Of a stretch of 64,000 nt of DNA, positions 36,283-46,386 are shown piece by piece. The notes below the pieces were generated by a model, which saw only the letters and a list, made by a program, of their open reading frames with translations, was not told where the DNA came from and ran no database searches. The DNA lies in NCBI RefSeq assembly GCF_000702585.1, contig NZ_JNIQ01000001.1, forward strand, positions 1,555,001-1,619,000, written 5' to 3'. This DNA comes from Exiguobacterium aurantiacum DSM 6208. GTDB taxonomy: Bacteria > Bacillota > Bacilli > Exiguobacteriales > Exiguobacteriaceae. A program made the position numbers and the translations under genes. Positions within the stretch are counted from its first letter, which is position 1. Each line of letters opens with the position of its first letter.

Positions 36283-38329
36283 CCTTTTACTAGAAATCGG
36301 ACTTGAAGAATTGCCAGCCCAATACGTACTTCGTTCAGAAAAACAATTGGCAGAACGGGTGACTGCGTTCTTGACGGACGCCCGTGTCAACTTCGGCGAT
36401 GTGACTGTCTATTCGACGCCACGCCGTCTCGCCGTACTCGTTCACGACGTCGAAGAGAAACAGCAAGATTTGACGGAGACACTCCGTGGACCGGCGAAGA
36501 AGATCGCCCAAGACGCAGAAGGCAACTGGTCGAAAGCGGCCGCCGGATTCGCACGTGGGCGTGGCCTCACTGTAGAAGACCTTTACTTCGCTGAAGAGAA
36601 AGGTGTCGAGTACGTATTTGCCGACCGTCATGAGTCAGGTCAATCGACGATGAGCCTGCTCGCTGGGCTTGAACATGTCGTCCGCGGCATGACGTTCCCG
36701 AAAAATATGAAGTGGGGCACGAGCAGCCTGCGCTATATGCGCCCGATTCGTTGGCTCATCGCTTTGTTCGGGGATGACCAAATCGATTTCGAAATTGAAG
36801 GCGTCAAGACGGGCAACGTCACACGCGGCCATCGTTTCTTAAGTAAAGGGAACGTGACGATCACGTCACCTCGCGCCTATGCCGAGACGCTCGAACGTGA
36901 ATTCGTCGTCGCTTCGTACGAAGACCGACGCGAGCGGATCGTAAGTCAAATCGAGTCGCTTGCGATTAATCAGGGATGGACGGTTCCGCTCGATGGTTCG
37001 CTGCTTGAAGAAGTGACAAACCTCGTCGAATGGCCGACAGCTTTGTTCGGTGAGTTCGATGCGAGTTACCTCGACCTTCCGGAAGAAGTATTGATCACGA
37101 CGATGAAAGAACATCAGCGTTACTTCCCGGTCTACGTGGAAGAGACGTTGAAAAACTATTTTGTGACCGTTCGCAACGGGAACGCCGATCATCTCGAAAA
37201 CGTCGCCCGTGGGAACGAGAAAGTGATTCGGGCTCGCCTCGCCGATGCCGTCTTCTTCTACGAGGAAGACAAGAAGACGAACATCGATGATCAGCTCGTT
37301 CGTCTCGACCGCATCGTCTTCCATGAAAAACTCGGAACGACAGGGGATAAAGTCCGTCGTGTCGAGCAACTCGCGCTCGAGCTCGCACCGCTCTTTAAAG
37401 CGGACGAAACGAAAGTCGCCCGGGCCGGAAAGATCCATAAGTTCGACCTCGTCAGTCAGATGGTATATGAATTTACAGAACTTCAAGGCATCATGGGAGA
37501 AAAATACGCGTTAATGCACGGTGAAGACAAAGAAGTCGCTGCCGCGATCCGTGAGCATTACATGCCGCGTTTTGCCGGAGACGAGTCCCCGGCGACCGCA
37601 ACCGGTGCCACACTCGCCCTTGCCGATAAACTCGATTCGATTGCCGCCTTCTTTGGCATCGGTATGATTCCGAGCGGTTCGCAAGACCCGTTCGCGTTGC
37701 GTCGCCAAGCACAAGGAGTCGTTCAAATTCTTGGGGATTGGAACATTGAACACCCGTTGGACGCTATCTTGTCACAAGTTGTCGAATCTCAGCTTCAAGC
37801 AGGACTTTATGATGCCGATAAAGAACAAGTCAAGGCGCAACTGAACGATTTCTTCTCACTACGTTTGAAGTATCGCCTCCAAGAGCGCCAAGTCCGTTAC
37901 GACGTCATTGACGCTGTCCTGTCGACGGGCCTCGCGGTCAACCGTCTAGACGCTCGTGCTGAGGCGGTGCAGGCGCTCGTGTCAAACGACGCGAAAGCGT
38001 TGATTGAACAGTTGACACGAGTCGGCAATATCGCTAAAAAAGGAGAAAGTGGACCTGTCGATCCAGCGTTGTTCGAGAATGATGCGGAAAAAGCGCTTCA
38101 TGACGCAGCGGAAACGACACTCGAAGCGACACATAACGCGGTGGATCGAGGCGATTACGTCCAAGCGATCGTGTCACTGCGGGCGCTAGAACAACCGATC
38201 AGCGCTTACTTTGAAAATACGATGGTCATGAGTGATGTAGATGCCGTTCGGATGAATCGTCTTCATGAGATGAAACGGCTTGCCGCGGCGATCGAACGCG
38301 TCGCCGACTTCAACGCACTCGTGCTTTGA
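36275..38329 (+). CDS. glyS: glycine--tRNA ligase beta subunit
   Basis: This is the tRNA-binding subunit of glycyl-tRNA synthetase, with 684 residues. It starts [18 protein letters not shown], the family signature. The HD-like domain region contains [13 protein letters not shown] and [14 protein letters not shown], and an anticodon-binding helical domain lies at the C-terminus. The ATG at 36275 lies within the end of glyQ after AGCAGGTG. There is no terminator between glyS and ccpN (21 bases apart), so read-through from the T-box is likely. Confidence 0.97.
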   Translation: MRDLLLEIGLEELPAQYVLRSEKQLAERVTAFLTDARVNFGDVTVYSTPRRLAVLVHDVEEKQQDLTETLRGPAKKIAQDAEGNWSKAAAGFARGRGLTVEDLYFAEEKGVEYVFADRHESGQSTMSLLAGLEHVVRGMTFPKNMKWGTSSLRYMRPIRWLIALFGDDQIDFEIEGVKTGNVTRGHRFLSKGNVTITSPRAYAETLEREFVVASYEDRRERIVSQIESLAINQGWTVPLDGSLLEEVTNLVEWPTALFGEFDASYLDLPEEVLITTMKEHQRYFPVYVEETLKNYFVTVRNGNADHLENVARGNEKVIRARLADAVFFYEEDKKTNIDDQLVRLDRIVFHEKLGTTGDKVRRVEQLALELAPLFKADETKVARAGKIHKFDLVSQMVYEFTELQGIMGEKYALMHGEDKEVAAAIREHYMPRFAGDESPATATGATLALADKLDSIAAFFGIGMIPSGSQDPFALRRQAQGVVQILGDWNIEHPLDAILSQVVESQLQAGLYDADKEQVKAQLNDFFSLRLKYRLQERQVRYDVIDAVLSTGLAVNRLDARAEAVQALVSNDAKALIEQLTRVGNIAKKGESGPVDPALFENDAEKALHDAAETTLEATHNAVDRGDYVQAIVSLRALEQPISAYFENTMVMSDVDAVRMNRLHEMKRLAAAIERVADFNALVL

Positions 38330-38350
38330 CCAAAATAGAGGGGGTTGGCT

Positions 38351-38980
38351 ATGCAGCTGAATGAACGCCAACAGAAAATCATCGAGATCGTGAAAGGGAA
38401 TGGACCGATCACGGGCGAACAAATCGCCCAGGAGCTGTCGCTCACCCGAGCGACACTCCGTCCGGACCTCGCCATTCTGACGATGACTGGCATACTAGAA
38501 GCTAGACCGCGTGTCGGCTATACGTTCGTCGGCAAACGGAACTCATCGATGCTCCGCGAAAAACTGGATTCGTTGAAGGTCGGCGACTTCATGTCGTCGG
38601 CAAAAGTCGTCAGTGATGAGATGACCGTCTATGATGCGGTCGTCACACTGTTTTTAGAAGATGTCGGCTCTTTGTTCGTCGTCGGAAAAGACAGTGAGCT
38701 CGTCGGTGTGTTGTCCCGGAAAGATTTGCTTCGCGCCGCAATTGGAAATCAAGACCTCGATCAATTGCCGGTCAACGTCATCATGACGCGCATGCCGAAT
38801 ATCACGGTGTGCGAAAAAAGCGAGACGCTCATTCGGGCCGGGATGAAGTTGATCGAGAAACAGATCGATGCGATGCCGGTCGTTGAAGAGAAAGAGGGCA
38901 AACTCATCGTCCTCGGCCGCATGACGAAGACGAACATGACGAAAGTGTTGATCGCTCTCGCCAATGATGAATCTTTCTGA
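38351..38980 (+). CDS. ccpN: transcriptional repressor CcpN (HTH plus tandem CBS)
   Basis: CcpN represses gluconeogenic genes such as gapB and pckA when glycolysis is active. The protein has 209 residues: an N-terminal DeoR-like helix-turn-helix (about 5-60, ITGEQIAQELSLTRATLRPDL) and two CBS domains (about 75-205) that bind adenine nucleotides in the family. The ATG at 38351 follows GAGGGGG. It is paired with ppsR, as yqzB and yqfL are in B. subtilis, and lies directly after glyS. Confidence 0.93.
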   Translation: MQLNERQQKIIEIVKGNGPITGEQIAQELSLTRATLRPDLAILTMTGILEARPRVGYTFVGKRNSSMLREKLDSLKVGDFMSSAKVVSDEMTVYDAVVTLFLEDVGSLFVVGKDSELVGVLSRKDLLRAAIGNQDLDQLPVNVIMTRMPNITVCEKSETLIRAGMKLIEKQIDAMPVVEEKEGKLIVLGRMTKTNMTKVLIALANDESF

Positions 38981-38993
38981 GGAGGAACCAGGT

Positions 38994-39800
38994 TTGACAA
39001 AAAAACAACTCGTGTTTGTCGTGAGTGACTCGGTCGGAGAAACGTGTGAACTCGTCGTCCGGGCCGCGAGCATCCAATTCCATGAAAATGCCATCGAGAC
39101 GTTGCGCATCCCTTTCGTCGAGGATGAACAGACGATTCACGATGTCGTCACTCAAGCGAGAGCACAAGGGGCGATCATCGCCTTCACACTCGTCAACGAG
39201 GACCACCGGACGTTGATCATCAACCTCGGCCGCGAGCACGGGGTGAAGACGGTCGATTTACTCGGTGACTTGCTCGACGTCCTGTCGGGCGAGCTTCAAG
39301 AGAGTCCTCGTGAGAAACCAGGCCTCATCTATCGACTCGACGACGATTATTTCCGGAAAATCGAGGCGATGGAATTCGCGGTCAAATACGATGACGGTCG
39401 AGACCCGCGCGGGTTGAAGAAGGCCGACATCGTGCTCGTCGGTGTCTCACGCACCTCGAAGACCCCGTTATCTCAATACTTGGCCTTGAAACGGTTTAAA
39501 GTCGCGAACGTCCCGCTCGTGCCCGAGTCACGCCCGCCGGAAGAGTTGTTCGAACTGCCACCGGAACGGTGCGTCGGCTTGATCATCTCGCCGGACAAGT
39601 TGATCTCGATTCGGATGGAGCGATTGAAATCGCTCGGTTTGAAACCAGAGGCCGACTATGCCCAACTGGAGCGGATCAACCGGGAACTCGAGTATGCGAA
39701 AGGCATTTACGAACGGATCGGATGCGAAGTGATCGACGTGACGAACAAGGCGGTCGAAGAGACAGCTGGTATCATCTTGCGTCACCTTGAGCAATCGTGA
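38994..39800 (+). CDS. ppsR: pyruvate phosphate dikinase regulatory protein (bifunctional kinase/pyrophosphorylase), YqfL family
   Basis: A DUF299-family enzyme that phosphorylates and dephosphorylates PPDK or PEP synthase, using ADP as phosphate donor in the family. The protein has 268 residues. The nucleotide-binding loop is GVSRTSKTPLSQYLA, and the N-terminal stretch FVVSDSVGETCELV is typical. The TTG at 38994 is 8 bases after GAGGAGG and is the most probable start. It is coupled to ccpN; in B. subtilis YqfL modulates CcpN activity, so the pair likely works together. Confidence 0.9.
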   Translation: MTKKQLVFVVSDSVGETCELVVRAASIQFHENAIETLRIPFVEDEQTIHDVVTQARAQGAIIAFTLVNEDHRTLIINLGREHGVKTVDLLGDLLDVLSGELQESPREKPGLIYRLDDDYFRKIEAMEFAVKYDDGRDPRGLKKADIVLVGVSRTSKTPLSQYLALKRFKVANVPLVPESRPPEELFELPPERCVGLIISPDKLISIRMERLKSLGLKPEADYAQLERINRELEYAKGIYERIGCEVIDVTNKAVEETAGIILRHLEQS

Positions 39801-39841
39801 CGCGTCGAGCACTCGTATTAGTAATCGATGTCTTGAAACGG

Positions 39842-39847
39842 TATAAT
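39842..39847 (+). promoter_or_regulatory. -10 element of a probable dnaG promoter
   Basis: A perfect TATAAT lies about 75 bases before dnaG. The matching -35 region (TTAGTA, 18 bases upstream) is poor, so the promoter may need an activator or be weak. Confidence 0.5.
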
Positions 39848-39866
39848 AGAGTACTGACATTACATT

Positions 39867-39895
39867 GAAACGGAACGTGAGAAGCGTTCCGTTTC
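39867..39895 (+). other. strong hairpin in the dnaG leader
   Basis: A perfect 11-bp stem GAAACGGAACG / CGTTCCGTTTC has a 7-base loop. No T run follows on either strand, so it is not a standard terminator. It ends about 25 bases before the dnaG start and could limit translation or transcription of the dnaG-rpoD operon. Confidence 0.7.
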
Positions 39896-39920
39896 GTTGC
39901 GAGTTTGGAAGTGGGGAGTG

Positions 39921-41738
39921 GTGGAGTTGCCACGGATACCGGATGAAGTCATTGCAGAAGTAAAACAAGCGACGGATATCGTCGACTTGATCAGTGAACG
40001 TGTCGAACTGAAGAAACAAGGACACCGTCTGGTCGGGCTTTGCCCGTTTCACTCGGAGAACAGTCCGTCCTTCTCGGTCTCACCTGAGAAAGGGATGTAC
40101 CATTGTTTCGGGTGCGGTGCGGGCGGGAACGTGTTCACGTTCGTGATGGAGACGGAAGGGTTATCGTTTCCCGAGACGATCGAACGTCTCGCCACCCGGG
40201 CGAACATCGCCATCGAAGGCGGGGTCGCCGGGGACGAACAGTTAACGCAGGACCAGCTAGTCCGTAAACAGATGCGCGACGCCCATCGCGTCGTCGCCGA
40301 ACTCTACTATGAAGTGCTGATGAAGACCGAGGCAGGTGAGGTCGGGTTAACGTATTTACGGGATCGTGGTCTAACCGAGACGACGATCACGCAATACAAG
40401 ATCGGTTATGCGCCTGATCAACGACGCTTCACCGTCGATTCTCTTGAACGAAGAGGGTTTGATCTCGAGGTGATGGTCGAGGCCGGGCTGATCTCGAAGT
40501 CAAGGGCCGGTGAATACTTTGACCGGTTCGAAGGCCGGGTCGTCTTTCCGATTGCGGATCGAGACGGCACGATTGTCGGATTCAGTGGTCGGGCGATCGA
40601 TGAACGTAAACCGAAATATGTGAATACGTCAGACACGCCCCTCTTTAACAAGAGCGAGCTGTTGTTTGGTTTTCCGCAGGCGCGTGCGACGATGCGCAAA
40701 CAAAAGCGCGTCTTCCTTGTGGAAGGGAACGTCGACGTCCTCCAAGTCGCACAAGCCGGGACGAACGAAGTCGTCGCCTCGCTCGGAACCGCCTTCTCGG
40801 CCGGACATGCCCGCGCGTTGTCACGGATGGTCGATGAGGTCATCATTTGCTATGATGGCGACGACGCCGGGCAAGCGGCGACTTTGAAAGTCGTGCGCCT
40901 GCTCGAGGCGTATCCGCTCGATGTTCAGGTGCTCATGCTGCCTGAAAAGACGGACCCGGACGATTATATCCGGACGAACGGAGCGGAGCAGTGGCAGCGC
41001 TTTGTCGATTCGGAACGGCTCTCCGTGCTCGATTTCATGAACCGGACGCTCCGGCGCGGGAAAAACATGAATCGGGAAGGAGAACGGATTCGCTTTATTG
41101 AATCTATGCTTGAGGAAATCAGTAAAACTGACAATTCGATTCGCCGCGACTTGTATATAAAGAAATTGGCCGATGAATTCGAGATTCCGGTCGATACGTT
41201 ATTATCTCGGATGCCGAGGACTGTCTCGAGAGAAGCAGTGCCTCAGCCCGTGCGCGAACCGGAACCGGTACGCCGCCGCTCCTCTAAAGCGAATGAACCG
41301 CGCTACGTGAAAGCTGAAAAACTGTTGTTACGGGCGATGCTCAGTGGGCCGGAACGCGTGCGTTACGTTCGCGACCGGCTCGGCCTATCTTACCAAGATG
41401 AAGTCCATCGGATGTTGGCGACCGCCCTTTATGAGGTCGTCTCTGAAGAGATGACGCTCGACGAGTTCGAGCAGGTCGTGCCGCCCTTCATGGAGCGACA
41501 TTGCAACGAACGCCCCGAGTATGCGAATCGCTATGCGGAAGTCCGACTCATGTCTGCGCCGGACGAGCTGGGCGAAGAGGTTTTAGATGAATACATTAAG
41601 GTCATAAACTGTTATGAGGAACAGCGTCAAATCGAACGGGCGAAAAGGGAAATCGCACACGATGCCGAAAGTATTGTAGACCAGGCATCCAAGTTGCAAG
41701 AGTTGATTAACCGAAGTCGCCGTCTACGCGAACGATGA
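39921..41738 (+). CDS. dnaG: DNA primase
   Basis: DnaG makes RNA primers for replication. The protein has about 605 residues. The N-terminal zinc motif is C-x2-H-x17-C-x2-C (CPFH...CFGC). The TOPRIM domain follows with VEGNVDVLQ and CYDGDDAGQAA, and the C-terminal DnaB-interaction domain is less conserved. Start choice is uncertain between GTG 39918, GTG 39921 and TTG 39927. All give the conserved LPRIPDEVI start and share the GTGGGGAGTGG region as ribosome-binding site. Confidence 0.95.
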   Translation: MELPRIPDEVIAEVKQATDIVDLISERVELKKQGHRLVGLCPFHSENSPSFSVSPEKGMYHCFGCGAGGNVFTFVMETEGLSFPETIERLATRANIAIEGGVAGDEQLTQDQLVRKQMRDAHRVVAELYYEVLMKTEAGEVGLTYLRDRGLTETTITQYKIGYAPDQRRFTVDSLERRGFDLEVMVEAGLISKSRAGEYFDRFEGRVVFPIADRDGTIVGFSGRAIDERKPKYVNTSDTPLFNKSELLFGFPQARATMRKQKRVFLVEGNVDVLQVAQAGTNEVVASLGTAFSAGHARALSRMVDEVIICYDGDDAGQAATLKVVRLLEAYPLDVQVLMLPEKTDPDDYIRTNGAEQWQRFVDSERLSVLDFMNRTLRRGKNMNREGERIRFIESMLEEISKTDNSIRRDLYIKKLADEFEIPVDTLLSRMPRTVSREAVPQPVREPEPVRRRSSKANEPRYVKAEKLLLRAMLSGPERVRYVRDRLGLSYQDEVHRMLATALYEVVSEEMTLDEFEQVVPPFMERHCNERPEYANRYAEVRLMSAPDELGEEVLDEYIKVINCYEEQRQIERAKREIAHDAESIVDQASKLQELINRSRRLRER

Positions 41739-41773
41739 GCGTCAAGGAAGTTTGGAAGGAGTTGAACTGCTAG

Positions 41774-42868
41774 ATGGCAGAGAAGAAAAAAGAGGATTTA
41801 TTTAACGCCATAGAGGAACTCGAGAAATTAGGGAAGAAAAAAGGCGTCGTATCTATGCAAGAAATCCAAGACCGCCTCAGCCACTTCGAGGTGGATTCAG
41901 ACTTTATCGATAACTTCATTGAAGATTTGGAAGGCAAGGATATCCGTGTAACCGAGGATGCAGCCGATGCCGAAGAGACGCCGACAAAAAAAGAGGACGA
42001 AGAGGTCGATTTGAACGACTTGTCAGTCCCGCCAGGCATTAAAATCAATGACCCGGTCCGTATGTATTTGAAAGAGATCGGCCGCGTCGATTTGCTGAGT
42101 GCCAAGGACGAGACAGAGCTCGCGAAACGTATCGAACAAGGTGATGAGGAAGCGAAGAAACGTCTCGCCGAGGCGAACCTTCGTCTCGTCGTATCGATCG
42201 CGAAGCGTTATGTCGGCCGTGGTATGCTCTTCCTTGATTTGATTCAAGAAGGGAACATGGGTCTCATCAAAGCGGTCGAGAAGTTCGACTACATGAAAGG
42301 GTTCAAATTCTCGACGTACGCGACATGGTGGATCCGTCAAGCGATCACACGCGCCATCGCGGACCAGGCCCGGACGATTCGGATCCCGGTTCACATGGTC
42401 GAGACGATCAACAAATTGATTCGGGTTCAACGTCAGTTGCTACAAGACCTCGGTCGAGAGCCTGCACCTGAAGAAATCGCCAAAGAGATGGAATTGACAC
42501 CTGAAAAAGTCCGGGAGATCCTCAAGATCGCCCAAGAGCCGGTATCGCTCGAGACACCGATCGGTGAAGAAGACGATTCGCACCTCGGAGACTTCATTGA
42601 AGACCAAGATGCGATGGCGCCTCAAGACGCGGCCGCCTACGAGTTGCTCAAAGAACAGCTCGAAGACGTGCTCGACACGTTGACGGATCGAGAAGAAAAC
42701 GTTCTCCGTCTCCGGTTCGGACTCGATGACGGTCGGACGCGTACGCTCGAAGAAGTCGGTAAGGTGTTCGGCGTCACTCGTGAACGGATTCGCCAAATCG
42801 AGGCGAAGGCGTTACGGAAGTTGCGTCACCCGAGCCGTTCGAAACGATTAAAAGATTTCCTCGATTAA
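41774..42868 (+). CDS. rpoD: RNA polymerase primary sigma factor (SigA/RpoD)
   Basis: The housekeeping sigma factor, 364 residues, typical of Bacillales (B. subtilis 371). Region 1.1 is acidic and short. Regions 2.1-2.4 include [19 protein letters not shown] and [14 protein letters not shown] (-10 recognition). Region 4.2 has the helix-turn-helix [20 protein letters not shown] (-35 recognition). It follows dnaG by 35 bases in the macromolecular synthesis operon. GGAAGGAG precedes the ATG at a slightly long spacing. Confidence 0.98.
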   Translation: MAEKKKEDLFNAIEELEKLGKKKGVVSMQEIQDRLSHFEVDSDFIDNFIEDLEGKDIRVTEDAADAEETPTKKEDEEVDLNDLSVPPGIKINDPVRMYLKEIGRVDLLSAKDETELAKRIEQGDEEAKKRLAEANLRLVVSIAKRYVGRGMLFLDLIQEGNMGLIKAVEKFDYMKGFKFSTYATWWIRQAITRAIADQARTIRIPVHMVETINKLIRVQRQLLQDLGREPAPEEIAKEMELTPEKVREILKIAQEPVSLETPIGEEDDSHLGDFIEDQDAMAPQDAAAYELLKEQLEDVLDTLTDREENVLRLRFGLDDGRTRTLEEVGKVFGVTRERIRQIEAKALRKLRHPSRSKRLKDFLD

Positions 42869-42903
42869 TCGTGTTTTTGAATAAAATGTGAAGTTTTAGA
42901 AGA

Positions 42904-42940
42904 AAGGAAGGAAAATGAGTGATTTTCCTTCCTTCTTTAT
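42904..42940 (+). terminator. dnaG-rpoD terminator
   Basis: A perfect 13-bp stem AAGGAAGGAAAAT / ATTTTCCTTCCTT with a 5-base loop is followed by a T-rich tail CTTTATTA. Confidence 0.88.
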
Positions 42941-43000
42941 TATTTTTTGAGTAAAATAGTGATGGGTAGAAATTTGGAATGAACATGAGGGGGAAATACA

Positions 43001-43339
43001 ATGCGTAATCCATTGTTACCGTTTGCTGCGATTGCGATCGTCGCGATCATTGCCATGGTCTCATTATCGTATTTTGGCGTGAACCAAGCGCAACAAGCTG
43101 CAGAAGGTCCGGCTGTCACAGAGATGAATCCGGAAGATTTGTATGCTGCTCAAGGCTGCGCCGGATGCCACGGTGGGAACCTTGAAGGTGGCGTCGGCCC
43201 GGCACTTACAGGTGTAGGGGAACGCTTGTCGGCAGACGAGATCACGAACATCATCATCAATGGTAAAGGTTCGATGCCAGGCGGACTTGCGTCGGCTGAA
43301 GAGGCAGACATTCTCACGACGTGGTTGCTCGAACAATAA
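43001..43339 (+). CDS. cccA: membrane-anchored cytochrome c (CccA-like)
   Basis: A small c-type cytochrome of 112 residues, probably cytochrome c550 carrying electrons on the outer face of the membrane. An uncleaved hydrophobic anchor covers about residues 5-25. The heme-binding site is C53-x-x-C56-H57 (CAGCH), and the distal ligand is most likely M92 in GSMPGG. The start ATG follows GAGGGGG. Position after rpoD and before trmK matches cccA in B. subtilis. It is a single-gene unit closed by a terminator. Confidence 0.93.
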   Translation: MRNPLLPFAAIAIVAIIAMVSLSYFGVNQAQQAAEGPAVTEMNPEDLYAAQGCAGCHGGNLEGGVGPALTGVGERLSADEITNIIINGKGSMPGGLASAEEADILTTWLLEQ

Positions 43340-43347
43340 TAAGGTGA

Positions 43348-43379
43348 CGTACTCTCGCATAGGCGAGGGTACGTTTTTT
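43348..43379 (+). terminator. cccA terminator
   Basis: CGTACTCTCGC and GCGAGGGTACG pair (one G-T pair) around ATAG and are followed by six T. Confidence 0.92.
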
Positions 43380-43441
43380 GTTGTCCGCCTCCTCAATTTT
43401 CGTTAACCTAAGAGAGAAGTAGTCAAAAAGGAGTTGTCCCC

Positions 43442-44158
43442 ATGCAAGAAAAAGTAACGTTAGACCGTCGACTCAAACAAGTCGTCGACTTTATCCCACC
43501 AGGCAGCATTCTCGCCGATATCGGCTCTGACCATGCGTACGTGCCTTGTTACCTCGTCCAACACGGGATCGTCGAACGTGCCATCGCCGGCGAAGTGAAC
43601 CGAGGACCGATGGAAGCGGCCCAGGCGCAAGTCGCGTTGATCGGAGCGACGGACAAGATTGACGTGCGGCTCGGTGACGGGCTGGCCGTCCTCGAAGCCG
43701 ATGAGGCCACGTGCATCTCGATTTGTGGGATGGGTGGAAGTTTGATCCGTTCGATTCTCAAAGCCGGACGGAGTAAGTTAGGCGCGGTCGAGCGTCTCGT
43801 TTTACAGCCGAACGTCGATGGTGAGCACGTGCGGGAATGGTTGCTCGAGGCAGGTTACGAGCTTGTCGACGAACGAATCGTCGAGGAGAACGATAAAGTG
43901 TATGAGATTTTAGTCGGAGAGCGCGGGACGGAGACGCGGTATAGTGAAGACGAGACAGAGCGCAAATGGCAGCTTTTATTCGGTCCGTTCCTTCTTGAGC
44001 GTCGCCCGGAGCCGTTCAAATTGAAGTGGGGCCGAGAGGCGGACAAGTTGGACTACGTGCTCGGGCAGATGGCCGCAGGTGAACAGACACCGGCATTACT
44101 CGAAAAGCGACGGACGTTCGAGACGTTACGCGACAAGATGAGAGAGGTGAGCGAATAA
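43442..44158 (+). CDS. trmK: tRNA (adenine(22)-N1)-methyltransferase TrmK
   Basis: TrmK makes m1A22 in tRNA. The protein has 238 residues: an N-terminal Rossmann domain with ADIGSDHAYVPCYLV as SAM motif, the CGMGG motif of the active site, and a C-terminal coiled-coil-like region (about 165-238). The start ATG follows AAAGGAG. The stop overlaps the next gene by one base (TAATG), as in the yqfN-yqfO pair of B. subtilis. Confidence 0.95.
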   Translation: MQEKVTLDRRLKQVVDFIPPGSILADIGSDHAYVPCYLVQHGIVERAIAGEVNRGPMEAAQAQVALIGATDKIDVRLGDGLAVLEADEATCISICGMGGSLIRSILKAGRSKLGAVERLVLQPNVDGEHVREWLLEAGYELVDERIVEENDKVYEILVGERGTETRYSEDETERKWQLLFGPFLLERRPEPFKLKWGREADKLDYVLGQMAAGEQTPALLEKRRTFETLRDKMREVSE

Positions 44159-45270
44159 TGGCAAACGGTAACCATATCATTCAACTGTTCGAACAATTCG
44201 CACCGAAGCATTTGGCGGTCGAAGGCGATAAAATCGGTCTGCAAATCGGTTCACTCAACAAACCGGTCCGCCGGGTCATGGTCACCCTTGATGTGTTGGA
44301 ACCGGTCGTCGATGAGGCGATTGAGAAAGAGATCGATTTAATTATCGCCCACCATCCGCCCATCTTCAGCGCGCTCAATCAAGTGAACGACCAGAGCGCG
44401 GCCGGCCGCATCGTTATGAAATGTATCCAGCACGATATCGCTGTTTACGTCGCGCATACAAACTTGGACGTGTGTGAGGGCGGGGTCAACGATTGGATGA
44501 GCGACGCACTCGGACTGCTCGAACCCGAGGTGCTCGTTCCGACATATGAAGAACCGGTATACAAACTGTCGGTCTTCGTCCCGGTGACACATCGGGCCGC
44601 CGTGTCTGAAGCGTTAGGGAAAGCTGGTGCCGGCCGTATCGGCAACTACGGCGATTGCCAATTCACAGTGACAGGGAAAGGACAGTTCACGCCGCTTGAG
44701 GGTTCTGACCCGTACCTCGGCCAAGCCGGTAAAACGGAGCGAGTCGATGAAGTGAAGATCGAGACGGTCGTGACCGAAAGTAAGAAGAAGCGTGTCATCA
44801 AAGCGATGACGGAAGCGCACCCTTACGAGGAAGTCGCCCATGACGTGATACGAGATGAGATTGCCGGGCATACGTTCGGCCTCGGTCGAATCGGTCGACT
44901 CGAGAAACCGATGACGCTCGCTCAGTTCTCGGAACATGTCAAGACGAGCTTCGGTGTCGAAGGGGTACGAGTCGTCGGCGACGAGGAGCGTCTGATTGAA
45001 AAAGTTGCCGTCCTCGGCGGCGATGGGAACAAATACGTCTCGACCGCCCACTTCAAAGGCGCGGACGCTTACGTGACCGGCGACCTTTATTTCCACGTGG
45101 CCCACGATGCGATGGCGCTCGGTCTTTCTGTCGTCGACCCGGGCCATCACGTCGAGAGCGTCATGAAACAAGGTGTCGTCGACGTGCTGCGTCAGAAGTT
45201 TGACCACGCTAAGCTAGATGTCGAATTGGTCGTATCGACGGCGAATACGAACCCGTTCCGGTTCAAATAA
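44158..45270 (+). CDS. yqfO: Nif3-like dinuclear metal center protein (YqfO family)
   Basis: This is a conserved protein of the Nif3/DUF34 family, 370 residues. Two Nif3 halves with metal-binding histidines (IAHHPPIF and AHTNLD near the N-terminus; GHHVES near the C-terminus) flank an inserted PII/CutA-like domain (about 130-240, VPVTHRAAVSEALGKAGAG and AHPYEEVAHDV). A cyclohydrolase-like activity has been proposed for the family, and the role is not settled. It is coupled to trmK. Confidence 0.93.
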   Translation: MANGNHIIQLFEQFAPKHLAVEGDKIGLQIGSLNKPVRRVMVTLDVLEPVVDEAIEKEIDLIIAHHPPIFSALNQVNDQSAAGRIVMKCIQHDIAVYVAHTNLDVCEGGVNDWMSDALGLLEPEVLVPTYEEPVYKLSVFVPVTHRAAVSEALGKAGAGRIGNYGDCQFTVTGKGQFTPLEGSDPYLGQAGKTERVDEVKIETVVTESKKKRVIKAMTEAHPYEEVAHDVIRDEIAGHTFGLGRIGRLEKPMTLAQFSEHVKTSFGVEGVRVVGDEERLIEKVAVLGGDGNKYVSTAHFKGADAYVTGDLYFHVAHDAMALGLSVVDPGHHVESVMKQGVVDVLRQKFDHAKLDVELVVSTANTNPFRFK

Positions 45271-45276
45271 AAGCAA

Positions 45277-45310
45277 ACAATCCCCGACCTGTCTCTAGGC
45301 CGGGGATTGT
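45277..45310. terminator. shared terminator between yqfO and ispH
   Basis: ACAATCCCCG / CGGGGATTGT with an additional CCT/AGG inner pair and a 6-base loop. The minus-strand side continues into TTTGCTTTTATTT and fits ispH best; on the plus strand no proper T run follows. Confidence 0.7.
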
Positions 45311-45312
45311 CG

Positions 45313-46266
45313 TCATTTGCGAAGCGCCTTCACTTTAGGAAGGATGCTGCGCAACTCGAGATATGGGGTTTTGTCGTGTGTGCTCAAGTCGAGCGGGTCA
45401 TACTGGGTCAAGAAGTCGATCACTTTTTTCGTAATCGGGGTCGGAGTCGAGGCTCCGGACGTGACGGCGACTGTCTCGACTCCCTCGAGCCAAGCGAGGT
45501 CGAGTTCACTCAAGTCACCGATGCGGTAGGCGTTCGTCCCAGCGATCTCTTTCGACACTTGGGCGAGACGGTTCGAGTTGTTCGACTTCGGGTCGCCGAC
45601 GACGATGAGCAACTCACAGTCACCGGCCTGTTCGGCGACGGCCTCTTGACGGACTTGGGTGGCGTTACAAATCTCATTATGCACTTCGACGTGCGGATAT
45701 CGTTCTTGAATTTGTTCAATCAACGCCGAGACGTCCCATTGGCTCATCGTCGTCTGGTTCGTGACGAGAATGTTCGTCTCGTACAACCGGTCCGGCAATA
45801 CTTCGAGGTCACGCTCGTACTGGACGAGATGGACCTTACCGGGAGCGACGCCCATCGCGCCTTCCGGCTCCGGATGCCCGTGTTTGCCGATATAGATGAC
45901 TTCGTATCCGACCGCTGTCTTCTCGCGAATCAAGTCATGGGTGACGAGTACGTCAGGACACGACGCATCGACAATCGTCAGCCCTTTCTCGATCGCGCGT
46001 TTACGCACGAGTGGAGAGATGCCGTGGGCGGTGAAGACGACCGTTCCTTCGTCAATCGTCTCGAGCGCCTGCATGCGATCGTCCCCGTCGACCGTCTTGA
46101 CGCCGAGGTCCTCGAACGCCTGCGTGACGTGACGGTTATGGACAATCATTCCGAGTATATGGATTGGCCGCGGTAAATCAGGGTTGGCCACAGCCTCGTT
46201 CGCTAATTTCATGGCATCAACGACACCATAACAATATCCGCGTGGGCTGATCTTTTTAATTTTCAT
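45313..46266 (-). CDS. ispH: 4-hydroxy-3-methylbut-2-enyl diphosphate reductase
   Basis: IspH makes IPP and DMAPP in the last step of the MEP isoprenoid pathway. The protein has 317 residues. The three iron-sulfur cysteines are visible as C12 (GYCYGV), the cysteine in DASCPDV and the one in EICNAT. The [20 protein letters not shown] and VTSGASTP motifs are also present. AAAGGAGC lies 12 bases before the ATG, a long spacing. IspG of the same pathway is encoded at 60.4-61.5 kb. Confidence 0.97.
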   Translation of the reverse strand: MKIKKISPRGYCYGVVDAMKLANEAVANPDLPRPIHILGMIVHNRHVTQAFEDLGVKTVDGDDRMQALETIDEGTVVFTAHGISPLVRKRAIEKGLTIVDASCPDVLVTHDLIREKTAVGYEVIYIGKHGHPEPEGAMGVAPGKVHLVQYERDLEVLPDRLYETNILVTNQTTMSQWDVSALIEQIQERYPHVEVHNEICNATQVRQEAVAEQAGDCELLIVVGDPKSNNSNRLAQVSKEIAGTNAYRIGDLSELDLAWLEGVETVAVTSGASTPTPITKKVIDFLTQYDPLDLSTHDKTPYLELRSILPKVKALRK

Positions 46267-46352
46267 TATGCGATGAACGCTCCTTTCGCGATGCTTTCAT
46301 ACGTATAAGTCTAACATTGTTTCGAAAATACGAAAAGAATTGCGTGTATTCA

Positions 46353-46361
46353 TGCTATAAT
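46353..46361 (+). promoter_or_regulatory. extended -10 promoter of the kinase operon
   Basis: TGCTATAAT is a perfect extended -10. No good -35 lies 16-18 bases upstream, as is usual for extended -10 promoters. The start codon lies 26 bases downstream. Confidence 0.65.
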
Positions 46362-46386
46362 CTTAAGGTTGGAAAGGAGGGACACC

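Noticed and set aside
45307-46176. A 289-codon open frame on the plus strand across ispH
   Set aside because: It mirrors the conserved ispH gene on the minus strand and shows no recognisable motif or start signal.
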